NCBI GenBank assembly: GCA_026397695.1 | Contig: JAPLUJ010000059.1 | Span: forward strand, 1-13,289 | DNA from: Verrucomicrobiota bacterium | GTDB lineage: Bacteria > Verrucomicrobiota > Verrucomicrobiia > Verrucomicrobiales > Akkermansiaceae | Direction of reading: 5' to 3' | Length of the DNA stretch: 13,289 nucleotides | Part shown: positions 1-7,690 of the stretch, one piece after another | How the letters are laid out: each line of letters begins with the position of its first letter | Position numbering within the stretch: the first letter of the stretch is position 1 | Made by a program: the position numbers and the translations under genes | Notes under the pieces: model-generated | Told to the model about the DNA's origin: nothing | Databases searched by the model: none | Seen by the model: only the letters and a program-made list of their open reading frames with translations

Positions 1-1863
1 CCCCTCTCCATCGATGCCTTTCGGATTCCCTTTATCATCGGGGGCAACCGCGAAGGCCCCAAGGCCCGGGATGATTTCGTGGAAGCCGCGCATCACATGC
101 TTCCAGTATTCCGGCCCCTCCAGGCATGCATCGCGCTGTCGCTTACGGCAACGATCATCACCGGGATATAGAATGTAGGCACCTTCGGAACGTTTGATCG
201 CATCACGATAGGCGTGCATCTTGAGAAGGTCTTGCCGTTTGTAATTCCCCGGTGACCGTGAGTCTTCTCTATCAACGTCGACGCTTCCTCTCGTGCCAAA
301 GAGTTCATAAAGTCTGTTTACTCTGTATTTGGCATCAAGATGAATGTGCACCAACAACTCCTGATCTTCCGCAATCTCCATCGATTCATCCGGCGATTTT
401 CCCTCCATTGCCGGCCAGAAGCTTAGGGTGTAATCAGGGTGCATCCTTCGGGACCAACTCCCTTCCTGTCCTCGATCCCCTGTCACCTTGAATTCCCGGT
501 TGTAGTGGAAAGAAGCATGCAGATGACGGTGTGTTTTTGAGAAACTGCCGGTGAACGGGCCGAGTGGCACTCGTTTCTTCAGCTTGAGACATGGCGAACC
601 GTCATCCCACCCTACAATCAAATCCTCGGCGATCGGCTTGGCTCCTTCGCGGTTGAACCGAGAGCAGAACCAGTCTAAAAGTCCGAAGAAAAGCCAGTAT
701 TCGTAAAGGTCAGCAACGTTCCTCTGGCCGGCATGGAAGAGTTCATCGCCGCCATCCCATGAGATGTCAGCAGCGGTGCGGAAGCGAAGCCACCACTGAA
801 GAAGCTCGCGATAGCCGGCTTTTCGCTGCAAGACCGGACTACCAAGCGGAATCATATGAATCTCACCTATCCCATGGAACATCGAGTGAGACATCCACTG
901 TTCGATCTCATGTGACAATCTCCGGGCCAAAGCGGCCGCGCTGAGCCATGCAGATCCAGCCCGCTCAAAGATTCGTTCGGCGTTACTGAGGAATGCAAAA
1001 AAGTCGCGGAGAGCATGCTTGACAAAACGATTCTCAGGCGTGTCCAAGGTGGGAACCTTCCGTTGAACAGAGACCCGCGCCGCCACCGATCTCAAACCGG
1101 TCACCATCTCTAGCGGATGCCGCTCTGGCAACTTAACGCGCCGAGGAGAATGCACCAGCGAACGGATTGCCTGGGGCGTCCACTTAAAAGGACGCTCCAC
1201 CGGTAAGGTTTCTGGTTCAGTTTCCAACAGTTCATGGGGATAGGCGAGAATCCTTTGAAGTGCGGCGGCAAATTCCTGGCTCTCAATCACCTCATGCAAT
1301 AATTCAAGTTGCACTTGAAACCATCCCTTATCCTCGCGCTCCTCAAAGGTGGAGTGAAAGAAGACCCTGGATGATGAACGCACATCCGCAACAAGATCTG
1401 CCATGCGATTAGCTAGGTTGAGAAGCATGCCTCGGTATTCTGAACGATAGTCGAGCTTGACTGATCGAACATCGACGAGCGCTGAAGCAAGTGCTACCTT
1501 TGAAAGATCCTCGGCGTCTCCCTCGACAATCTCCATCAGAAGCGTTCCACAGAAGCTTCCAGTTTCAATCCTGCCGGAGTCGGGCCTGTCTGAGGCGAGC
1601 CTTGGTCGCCTTCTTGATAGCGTCGAGCGAAGTCGAAGATCTCTCTTATCTAGCACAGGAATTAGGTCATAGTAATATCGACCGTTCTCTCTCAACTGAA
1701 ATCTCGTCTCTCCAAAACATTCAATTTCGTCGTCACTCACGTCAATGATAGGTGAGAGTTCAACCCTACTCTCAGCTTTCATATCTGGCGATATTTCAAG
1801 ACGCGCCACGAGCACCCCATCGCGGGTGTGACACTCAATCACGGCGATTTCTTTGCTTGTCAT
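1..1863 (-). CDS. DUF2357 / PD-(D/E)XK nuclease, McrC-like restriction subunit (3' end off window)
   Basis: An open frame of 621 codons starts at ATG 1863-1861 and runs without a stop to the left edge, so the C-terminus is missing. The middle part (about residues 225-400) reads like DUF2357, with the characteristic ENRFVK block at 277-282 and a YEYWLFF helix near 387. The visible C-terminal part matches the PDDEXK_7-type nuclease fold: HPDYTLSF with Asp477, then HLDAKYR with Asp510 and Lys512, followed by QDLLKMHAYRDAI (544-556) and the GAYILYPG strand (561-568). In this family the protein is the DNA-cutting partner of a McrB-like NTPase, and such an NTPase lies 12 bp upstream. With the two methyltransferases it most likely forms the nuclease subunit of a restriction system cutting unmodified DNA. 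No Shine-Dalgarno is visible; the short spacing suggests translational coupling. The family assignment is firm; the target is unknown. Confidence 0.88.
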   Translation of the reverse strand, partial: MTSKEIAVIECHTRDGVLVARLEISPDMKAESRVELSPIIDVSDDEIECFGETRFQLRENGRYYYDLIPVLDKRDLRLRSTLSRRRPRLASDRPDSGRIETGSFCGTLLMEIVEGDAEDLSKVALASALVDVRSVKLDYRSEYRGMLLNLANRMADLVADVRSSSRVFFHSTFEEREDKGWFQVQLELLHEVIESQEFAAALQRILAYPHELLETEPETLPVERPFKWTPQAIRSLVHSPRRVKLPERHPLEMVTGLRSVAARVSVQRKVPTLDTPENRFVKHALRDFFAFLSNAERIFERAGSAWLSAAALARRLSHEIEQWMSHSMFHGIGEIHMIPLGSPVLQRKAGYRELLQWWLRFRTAADISWDGGDELFHAGQRNVADLYEYWLFFGLLDWFCSRFNREGAKPIAEDLIVGWDDGSPCLKLKKRVPLGPFTGSFSKTHRHLHASFHYNREFKVTGDRGQEGSWSRRMHPDYTLSFWPAMEGKSPDESMEIAEDQELLVHIHLDAKYRVNRLYELFGTRGSVDVDREDSRSPGNYKRQDLLKMHAYRDAIKRSEGAYILYPGDDRCRKRQRDACLEGPEYWKHVMRGFHEIIPGLGAFAVAPDDKGNPKGIDGEG

Positions 1864-1875
1864 CGCCGTGTCGGT

Positions 1876-3702
1876 CTAACTCTCAGGGAAGGAGGTAAAT
1901 CCATTTGCATTCAAATGTCTCCACATCCGATAAATCTTTTCTGCACTTAATTTGTAACGCGCATTGGCAGGAATGTCGCGGGAAGGATCTTTAAGAGCTC
2001 CGCTTTGGGCAGGATTGTTCAAATCCAAAGCGACGGCACTAAAATCTACAGCATTATCATTGTGGGGGGCAATACAAGCAGCATAGAGCTTCTTAAGTAA
2101 TTGTCCAAGTTTCACCTTCGATCCATGCAGCTTGGGCAAAAACTTTTGATAAACAACAGAGTCCAGCGCATGATCGAGCCTATCACGACCCCCTGAATCG
2201 GAATCTTTTCTGCTTCCACCACCAAGATTTTCCGGGTCAGCTTCCCAACATTGTCCGGCTCCAAGCGCCTTGAAAAAGGCAACGAATCTCCAAGCCTCGT
2301 TTGCCACACGAAATCCGAATTCTGCGCCGTGTTCCCGCAAAATCGAGTAGAACAGCTTGAGATCCGCCTCAAAGCGGGCTTTCTCGGTTGGCTCGATTCG
2401 CGATGGAAAAGTGTCAGTCGATGACACAAGGAGAGGCCCATATGATTTGCCAAGACCATCGATAGCCTCCAGATTGGCCGACTCAGGAGAGCGCAGAAAT
2501 GCCGCCATTTCATCTGGTCCAACTCCAAATTCGATGACGTTCGCGCGGTCGAGTACCTTTGGCGAAAACATGTAGGTCGTCTCATCGACGTTTACAGTTC
2601 CTATGACAAAGAGATTTGCAGGGAGCTTAAGTATTGGATCAACAGACCGAGTGTTCTGTGGGCGTCCGTCGGCATCCGTTTCATCACAGTACAATGTCAT
2701 GCCCTCGTCCGATTCAATCATTGACAAAAAATCAGCAAAATATCGCTCAACATGAGATAGATTCATCTCGTCAAGGATCAAGAAATGGGGCACATCTTGA
2801 AATGACGCCTCACATGCGTGTCTTATCAGATCAAGAGCAGGCCTAGAAACGTAACGATCACTATTTAATCCATCAGGATAGCCTAATATGTTCTCGTTAC
2901 CGCTCCAGTCCGCGCCAACAGGAATGAGTGCGTAACATGGATTTGGCTTCTTGCCTTTAGATCTATCGGCAGGATCGAGATAGCCAGGGTCAACCGTTAA
3001 CCATCTCGCCAATGCTTGGCAAATCTTCGTCTTTCCAGAACCGGAAAGACCAGTTAGAATGACAAAGTGCTTACAACAAAGGGATGCAAGCAGTCGCTGA
3101 ACGAGAGTCAACCCAAACTTCAATTTGGCACTGATTTCTGCGCCTTCGGTGAACAACTCAGGCATTTCTTCCCAAGAATCTTCGGGCTGAATCTCTTCTG
3201 GCGCGACTCCATCCGTTTGAGTATCTCCACCTCCGGTGGCTATGGCATCCACAATATCTGCGTCAGGAAAGTGAACTGAAAATGCTGCATCGTAAGGAAC
3301 ATCCCGATACTTCATCATCCGAGTTACCTTCGGGGATCCGTTTTCGACCACGACAAGTATCATCGCTTTGTAATGACCACGGCCTCGTTCGGCGTAGTTT
3401 CGAAGTGTGGTCGTGGCACTGTTTGTCGTGGAAAATGACGTCTTGCCCTCTGGCACAATTACGAAACCAACCCCCAAGGAAGTCTCTTGTGTCGCCTGCC
3501 TGCCCTGACTGAATCGGATTGGCAGGTTAGTTGTCCGCGTGCCAGCACCAACAGCATAGACGTCCGCCGAGGAAACACCGAAGAGGCCGCCGAAAAGCTC
3601 CCGTATTGGATAGAACTTGGCGGTCGAAGTGTTGCTTAAGCCACCGGCGTATTTAGCAACCATTTCCTGGTATAGCGTGTTTAATTTTTCTGTAGCACTC
3701 AT
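1876..3702 (-). CDS. McrB-like AAA+ NTPase (restriction motor subunit) with unassigned N-terminal domain
   Basis: This 608-residue protein is an AAA+ NTPase of the McrB/MoxR group, whose restriction members hydrolyse GTP or ATP to drive DNA translocation and activate a partner nuclease. Walker A is GLSGSGKT at 218-225, Walker B is LILDEMNLS at 308-316, and the sensor-1 block GTVNVDETT spans 368-376, followed by PKVLDRAN at 381-388. That last block is typical of McrB-like proteins. Residues 1-155 form a separate domain rich in Thr/Ser and beta-like strands that I do not recognise; it lacks the usual MrcB/DUF3578 pattern. An acidic linker (about 156-190) joins it to the motor. By analogy with McrB the N-domain would read DNA; this is inference. 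The ATG overlaps the stop of the upstream methyltransferase by 4 bp (ATGA), and the nuclease gene follows after 12 bp. GTP versus ATP use cannot be told from sequence. Confidence 0.88.
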   Translation of the reverse strand: MSATEKLNTLYQEMVAKYAGGLSNTSTAKFYPIRELFGGLFGVSSADVYAVGAGTRTTNLPIRFSQGRQATQETSLGVGFVIVPEGKTSFSTTNSATTTLRNYAERGRGHYKAMILVVVENGSPKVTRMMKYRDVPYDAAFSVHFPDADIVDAIATGGGDTQTDGVAPEEIQPEDSWEEMPELFTEGAEISAKLKFGLTLVQRLLASLCCKHFVILTGLSGSGKTKICQALARWLTVDPGYLDPADRSKGKKPNPCYALIPVGADWSGNENILGYPDGLNSDRYVSRPALDLIRHACEASFQDVPHFLILDEMNLSHVERYFADFLSMIESDEGMTLYCDETDADGRPQNTRSVDPILKLPANLFVIGTVNVDETTYMFSPKVLDRANVIEFGVGPDEMAAFLRSPESANLEAIDGLGKSYGPLLVSSTDTFPSRIEPTEKARFEADLKLFYSILREHGAEFGFRVANEAWRFVAFFKALGAGQCWEADPENLGGGSRKDSDSGGRDRLDHALDSVVYQKFLPKLHGSKVKLGQLLKKLYAACIAPHNDNAVDFSAVALDLNNPAQSGALKDPSRDIPANARYKLSAEKIYRMWRHLNANGFTSFPES

Positions 3703-4853
3703 TGTTTATTGGCGTGGATTTCAAGAGAATTCAAAAAGCGATTTGAGTAAACGACGTTAGTGCAAATCTTTGCACGTGACAAAAATCCGCGAGTGGCCCT
3801 CTCACTCAGTGGCTTTAGGGACTCGGACAAGTAATCGCTTAAGCTGTGCAATTTCCTTGAAGCGGGCCAGGTCGAGGCCCCGCTCACATATACCTTTCCG
3901 CCCCCTCCCCATGCAGCCGAGGGCCACCGACCACTCGTCCATTCGGGATCTGAACTAGAGTCGTAATTACCAGGTTTAGCAAAGCGTTGAGCAAGCCATA
4001 TTGACAATTCCGTATTAACCGCGTTACCCACCAATCGCCAGCGAGAATTTTTTCGTAAAGTCTTGTCTTTCTCGACAGAAATCGTCCAATCACGAGGAAA
4101 CCCCTGAAGCCGTTCTGCATCTCGGATGGTGATGGTTCCTGCAAAGTCATCACGAGGAATCCACACGGCAGGTGGAGATGGAATGCCAATAGTTGAACCG
4201 CCTTTTATAGGGGGGACACCTTCCCTGGTCCAACCAACGCCCCGACTGCCCTCCGTCCAGTAAAAACCATATGCAAGCTCTTCAGAAACTTCCGAGGGTT
4301 TTCCATCCACATCTTTTTTATCAATCCCACCAGTAAGAAGAACATTCTTTGGGTCGTGGTCACGGCATGCAAGAAACAAGACCCTAGGCCGCCTCTGCGG
4401 TATCCCGAAGCATCGCGCATCTATAGTGCGGTAACACCATTTATAGCCCAGTTCCTCAATGTTCTGAGTCAGGATGCGCATCGCCGCACCACCTCCCAAA
4501 GACAGCATATAGGGAACATTTTCGACAACAATCCATGTTGGCCTAGGGCGGCTCTCTCTCACGAGGCGGAAGAGTTGAGAGACCAGACCAGATCTAGGGC
4601 CACTGATCCCTACTTTTCCACCTGCTTGACTCAGATCCTGACACGGAAACCCAGCAGTCAGCACATCGCATTTTGGAATCCGCGACAAATTACAAATGTC
4701 AGATTCAATCCGAACATCAGGGAAGCGGTGCCGGAGAACCTTTTGGGCGGCTGGATCGTTTTCGCAGAAAAGTTGAGTGTTGTGACCAGCTTTATGGAAG
4801 CCATACTCTAGACCCCCGATTCCAGAGAAGAGACTTGTGATGTTAAACTGCAT
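3699..4853 (-). CDS. DNA (cytosine-5-)-methyltransferase, first of two (M1)
   Basis: A complete 384-residue m5C methyltransferase that would transfer a methyl group from S-adenosylmethionine to C5 of a target cytosine. Motif I (FSGIGG) is at 9-14, the catalytic PC of motif IV at 70-71 (GFPCQDLS), motif VI ENVP at 111-114, motif VIII QRRPR at 153-157, motif IX RLQGFP at 248-253 and motif X GNAVN at 276-280. The target recognition domain lies about 165-240 and includes YGFYWTEG and IGIPSPPAVW. A tail of about 90 residues after motif X carries WPSAAWG (310-316) and LSERATRGFLSR (349-360), blocks I recall from a subfamily of these enzymes. The gene begins 4 bp after the stop of the second methyltransferase and overlaps the AAA+ gene by 4 bp. 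Its job is to protect host DNA from the restriction pair encoded downstream. All catalytic residues are present. Confidence 0.95.
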   Translation of the reverse strand: MQFNITSLFSGIGGLEYGFHKAGHNTQLFCENDPAAQKVLRHRFPDVRIESDICNLSRIPKCDVLTAGFPCQDLSQAGGKVGISGPRSGLVSQLFRLVRESRPRPTWIVVENVPYMLSLGGGAAMRILTQNIEELGYKWCYRTIDARCFGIPQRRPRVLFLACRDHDPKNVLLTGGIDKKDVDGKPSEVSEELAYGFYWTEGSRGVGWTREGVPPIKGGSTIGIPSPPAVWIPRDDFAGTITIRDAERLQGFPRDWTISVEKDKTLRKNSRWRLVGNAVNTELSIWLAQRFAKPGNYDSSSDPEWTSGRWPSAAWGGGGKVYVSGASTWPASRKLHSLSDYLSESLKPLSERATRGFLSRAKICTNVVYSNRFLNSLEIHANKQ

Positions 4854-4857
4854 AGCT

Positions 4858-6054
4858 TCAGGTAAGAGATTCCAATAGGGAGAGTGCTAAGACGTAACCT
4901 AGCTTAGGGGGGACGGCGTTCCCAATCAGTTTTTGTAACTGACGCCGCCCAGCATCACTGAATGAAAACCAGTCCGGAAAGAATTGTACCCTCGCCGCTT
5001 CGTGAGGTGTCAATGTTCGCTTGCGGTAGGGATGGACAAAGCGCCCTTGGCCGGTTGACCCAAATCCGCTGGTAATTGTCGGTGACGGTCTATCGGGATA
5101 CATCCGTCCGTAAACGGATTTGTAGCTGTGATCTTTGTATTTGTGGCAATCCGGCCTTTCTTCATTCGGCAGCTCATGAAGGCTATTGTCAAAAAGATAG
5201 TTTATTCTTCGGAAGTTCTCCTTGGAATGTACGGCTGCACTGCGGAAGACATCAACCGGGTCGGCGTCCTCATCAGAAAGATCACCAATTGCCCACCATA
5301 CAGGACGGGGGGAACGCTTTAGCGAGTTAATAAGCCGTGTGATTCGGTCCGGTGCCCCCGTAGTGCCGATAGTAAAATGACGTTTTCTATTCTGGGCGAC
5401 TCCAAAATCCGCAGCATTCAATACAATCGAGACAAACTGGTAGCCTATGGATTCAAGCTCACGAACTGTTCTTTGTACCACCTGATTCTTCGCATGCTGG
5501 ACCCCAGGCACGTTTTCGATCAAGATACAGCGCGGTTGAAAAATTTGTCCTGCCCGTGACATAACCCCATACAAGTCATTTCTTGGATCGTTACGGCGGG
5601 TATGATTATTTAGATCCGAATGGCCCTGGCACGGAGGCCCCCCAACGAGAAAATCAATTTCACCAACCGCGCCTAGCAGTGATTTTTCCGAACTAGATAG
5701 GCGCTTTCCAAAGGGACGGTCGATGAGGCGCTCGATTGGATCTGTAAGTGCAGCACCGGGACTGAGGTTATTTGAATAAACTGCAAGGGCCGCTTCGTCG
5801 ATATCGCATGCCAATTTTATAGAGTGGGAGAGGCCAAGACTATGGGCCGCCTCGGCGATACCAAGTGATAGCCCCCCACATCCAGCAAAGAGGTCCACGG
5901 TCGCAATCTGCCGGGAATATGTGCCAAGCGAGGGTGGTTTTGAGTTCGCAAGCCAAGCGATATCAAAGATCGAAGACAGGTCCCATTCGACATTTTTATC
6001 TGTGGCAGCCTTTAGAACACGAAGCTTGGTGCTGTGAGTTTCACACCCTATCAT
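4858..6054 (-). CDS. DNA (cytosine-5-)-methyltransferase, second of two (M2)
   Basis: A complete 398-residue m5C methyltransferase. About 50 residues precede the catalytic core. Motif I is VDLFAGCGG (53-61), motif IV GGPPCQGHS (138-146, catalytic Cys142), motif VI IENVPGV (179-185), motif VIII QNRKRH (221-226), motif IX TPHEAARVQFFPDW (349-362) and motif X LIGNAVPP (376-383). The recognition domain falls at about 240-325, ending in YGRMYPDRPSPTITSGF. It shares little beyond core motifs with the other methyltransferase in the operon, so the two probably modify different strands of an asymmetric site or two different sites. The ATG overlaps the upstream ribbon-helix-helix gene by 4 bp and has no Shine-Dalgarno, pointing to translational coupling. 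All catalytic residues are intact. Confidence 0.95.
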   Translation of the reverse strand: MIGCETHSTKLRVLKAATDKNVEWDLSSIFDIAWLANSKPPSLGTYSRQIATVDLFAGCGGLSLGIAEAAHSLGLSHSIKLACDIDEAALAVYSNNLSPGAALTDPIERLIDRPFGKRLSSSEKSLLGAVGEIDFLVGGPPCQGHSDLNNHTRRNDPRNDLYGVMSRAGQIFQPRCILIENVPGVQHAKNQVVQRTVRELESIGYQFVSIVLNAADFGVAQNRKRHFTIGTTGAPDRITRLINSLKRSPRPVWWAIGDLSDEDADPVDVFRSAAVHSKENFRRINYLFDNSLHELPNEERPDCHKYKDHSYKSVYGRMYPDRPSPTITSGFGSTGQGRFVHPYRKRTLTPHEAARVQFFPDWFSFSDAGRRQLQKLIGNAVPPKLGYVLALSLLESLT

Positions 6055-6509
6055 ATTTGATCGACAATGAAAAGTGGTTGCCGCTCGACGAGGAGCCTCT
6101 CTACGGCTTTTCTAACTACCCATGAAGCTGAAACATCAAGCTTGTGGGCGAGAGCGCTGATTTCGTCGTAGTCCCTAGAGGGGAAAGACACGGTGATTCG
6201 TGTGCTCCCCCGACGCGCGGTCGGAGCACCCTTTTCCTGTTCTAGGCTGCCGTGAACCATACCGCATCGTTGTGCATCACCATGATGCGCGTCAAGTGGT
6301 TTCTCAGGAACTTTAAGCGCCGAGACGACAAACTCTCTTGTGTCAGAGCCACCAACAGACCAATCCGGGGCCATCGTAGTCGAAGCTGGCGACGATTTGC
6401 GATGGTTTCCGTCAACCCCACTGGCCGCTGTATGGTGCAGGAGAAAAGCGCGGATTTTTCGCCTGAGGGCTTGCAAATTGTTCTCTTTTCTGTTCAAATG
6501 TGCACTCAC
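6051..6509 (-). CDS. Ribbon-helix-helix DNA-binding protein, likely operon regulator (start uncertain)
   Basis: The C-terminal 50 residues read as a ribbon-helix-helix (CopG/Arc/MetJ-type) domain: a strand GSTRITVSFP (101-110), helix 1 around DYDEISALAHKLD (113-125), then the turn VSASWVVRKAVERLL (126-140). Such dimers bind inverted or tandem repeats and commonly repress their own operon. It is the first gene of the restriction operon and overlaps the M2 start by 4 bp, so it may time restriction gene expression as a controller protein does, though it belongs to another fold. The start is unclear. GTG at 6509-6507 has an AGGTGG seven bases upstream and gives 152 aa, but residues 1-83 look unstructured and would begin only 20 bp from the divergent gene. 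ATG at 6260-6258 would give 69 aa just covering the RHH domain, with a palindrome 14 bp upstream. I favour the short form slightly; the longer one is listed. Confidence 0.65.
   Translation of the reverse strand: MSAHLNRKENNLQALRRKIRAFLLHHTAASGVDGNHRKSSPASTTMAPDWSVGGSDTREFVVSALKVPEKPLDAHHGDAQRCGMVHGSLEQEKGAPTARRGSTRITVSFPSRDYDEISALAHKLDVSASWVVRKAVERLLVERQPLFIVDQI
6274..6288. promoter_or_regulatory. 15-bp inverted repeat, possible RHH operator
   Basis: GCATCA-CCA-TGATGC is a perfect 6-bp inverted repeat with a 3-bp centre. It lies 14 bp upstream of the internal ATG (6260) of the ribbon-helix-helix gene. If that ATG is the true start, the palindrome sits in the 5' region where an autorepressor would bind. 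If the gene starts at 6509 it is inside coding sequence and may be meaningless. Another GATGC lies a few bases closer to the start. The operator role is inference. Confidence 0.25.
6471..6499 (+). promoter_or_regulatory. Weak sigma-70-like promoter candidate for the rightward genes
   Basis: TTGCAA (6471-6476) and TCAAAT (6494-6499) are separated by 17 bp and each match the sigma-70 consensus at four of six positions. They lie about 30 bp before the preferred ATG at 6530 in an AT-richer patch. No better candidate is visible. Such matches arise by chance, and the host's promoter preferences are unknown. Confidence 0.2.
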
Positions 6510-6529
6510 AAATCAACCACCTAGATCCC

Positions 6530-7690
6530 ATGTCCAAATCCCGTAAATTCAATGCCCGCCGCTTTTTCGACGCCTTCCAAGGCCATGAGAATGAGTTGGC
6601 GACCCTATTCACCCACTTCGGCAGGACGCTTCCAGAACCCTTCACCACTGAATCAACCGCCAGGGAGGCATGCAAGGATTTTGGGGCCGTGGATCCATTG
6701 ACGGTGCTGCTTTACCAACTCAACGATTTGGCTTCCACCAAGGGGCGGGAAATCATCGAAGCAACGGCCGCGAGTTTCGCCATTCCGGGGGATGTGCCAG
6801 GAACCGACGTGACGCACCAGCGGGCGGCCCTGTGGCTGTGGAATGCCGACAAGGACGACGCGTTCGAAAGCGCAATGGACAGGCTGGCGGCGTCAGGCGT
6901 GCAGGGTGGGCAAATCGCTCTCTTCCCGGGCAAGTCCGCCAAACTGATCGAGGATGACGCCATTGCGTTGGCTGGTTTTGAGACGCAGCTCAACGCGAAC
7001 ATCGCGTCGTGGAAAGGGGCAGAGCGCTTCATCGTCCACCATTACCGCGATGGAACCATGCTGGTGATTCTTGTCTTCTGTGAGCGGACCGCTGAAGTTC
7101 ACTGGGAATTGGAACCGGGCACGATGGCCGTCAAAACCCGCATCGGCCGTCCGGTCATCCAGGATGTGCTGTTCTATGACCAGAGCACCGGCGAACTCGA
7201 AATAGAGGCAGGGCAGGTGAAACATCGGGAGGTGCTTCGCAATTCGTTCGCCGTCGGCGTGATGAGTGACGACTCGTTTTTCCCAATGGAGCAGAGCACT
7301 CGGGTTTTGAATCTCCAAAAACTGATCGGGATGGACTTCAAATTGCCCGTGCGCCCAGGCTCGGGTCATCAGGTGCAAATCACAGGCGTCACGCTCAAGG
7401 AATTCATCGCGAGGAGGTCATTCACGTCAGATTTCACAGCGAATCGCCATGACGTAATCGCCATGCTCAGGGCGAAGAAAGCCGAAGGACTGCTTGAAAA
7501 AGCGACCGTCCACAAAGTCCGAATCGAATTGATTCTCGGTCCGGGACGACTTGACCGCAAATCCATCGAACTGAGCGGCGACAACCGCATCAAATTTAAC
7601 CGCGCCAGCCATGCCGACGAAGTCTATCAATATCTCCGCCACTGGACCCTCATGGGAAACCGGGGAGTGGAAGAGCAGAGTGCTGCATGA
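6530..7690 (+). CDS. Hypothetical protein, first of an overlapping pair
   Basis: I do not recognise this protein. From ATG 6530 it has 386 residues; a GTG at 6500 would add ten but overlaps the divergent gene's GTG. It is soluble-looking, with no signal peptide, membrane segment, nucleotide-binding loop or metal-binding cluster. The N-terminal third is helical (RRFFDAFQGHENELATLF, then LTVLLYQLNDLAS). The middle looks like alternating beta strands (GTMLVILVFCER, AEVHWELEPG, DVLFYDQSTGELEIEAG). The C-terminal part has a helical block (DVIAMLRAKKAEGLLEKA) followed by strands. The gene points away from the restriction operon and its 3' end overlaps the next gene, so the two products probably work together. 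Base composition and direction match the replication genes downstream. It could be an element-specific regulator or a defence or anti-defence factor; nothing in the sequence decides this. Confidence 0.7.
   Translation: MSKSRKFNARRFFDAFQGHENELATLFTHFGRTLPEPFTTESTAREACKDFGAVDPLTVLLYQLNDLASTKGREIIEATAASFAIPGDVPGTDVTHQRAALWLWNADKDDAFESAMDRLAASGVQGGQIALFPGKSAKLIEDDAIALAGFETQLNANIASWKGAERFIVHHYRDGTMLVILVFCERTAEVHWELEPGTMAVKTRIGRPVIQDVLFYDQSTGELEIEAGQVKHREVLRNSFAVGVMSDDSFFPMEQSTRVLNLQKLIGMDFKLPVRPGSGHQVQITGVTLKEFIARRSFTSDFTANRHDVIAMLRAKKAEGLLEKATVHKVRIELILGPGRLDRKSIELSGDNRIKFNRASHADEVYQYLRHWTLMGNRGVEEQSAA

Noticed and set aside
1457..1748. Small plus-strand frames across 1-1863
   Set aside because: They overlap one uninterrupted minus-strand frame of 621 codons with clear DUF2357 and PD-(D/E)XK motifs.
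1..6054. Type IV McrBC, BREX or DISARM locus
   Set aside because: Two full m5C methyltransferases are fused into the same operon, unlike stand-alone McrBC. No PglX, PglZ, BrxC, DrmA/B or PLD-type nuclease is present.
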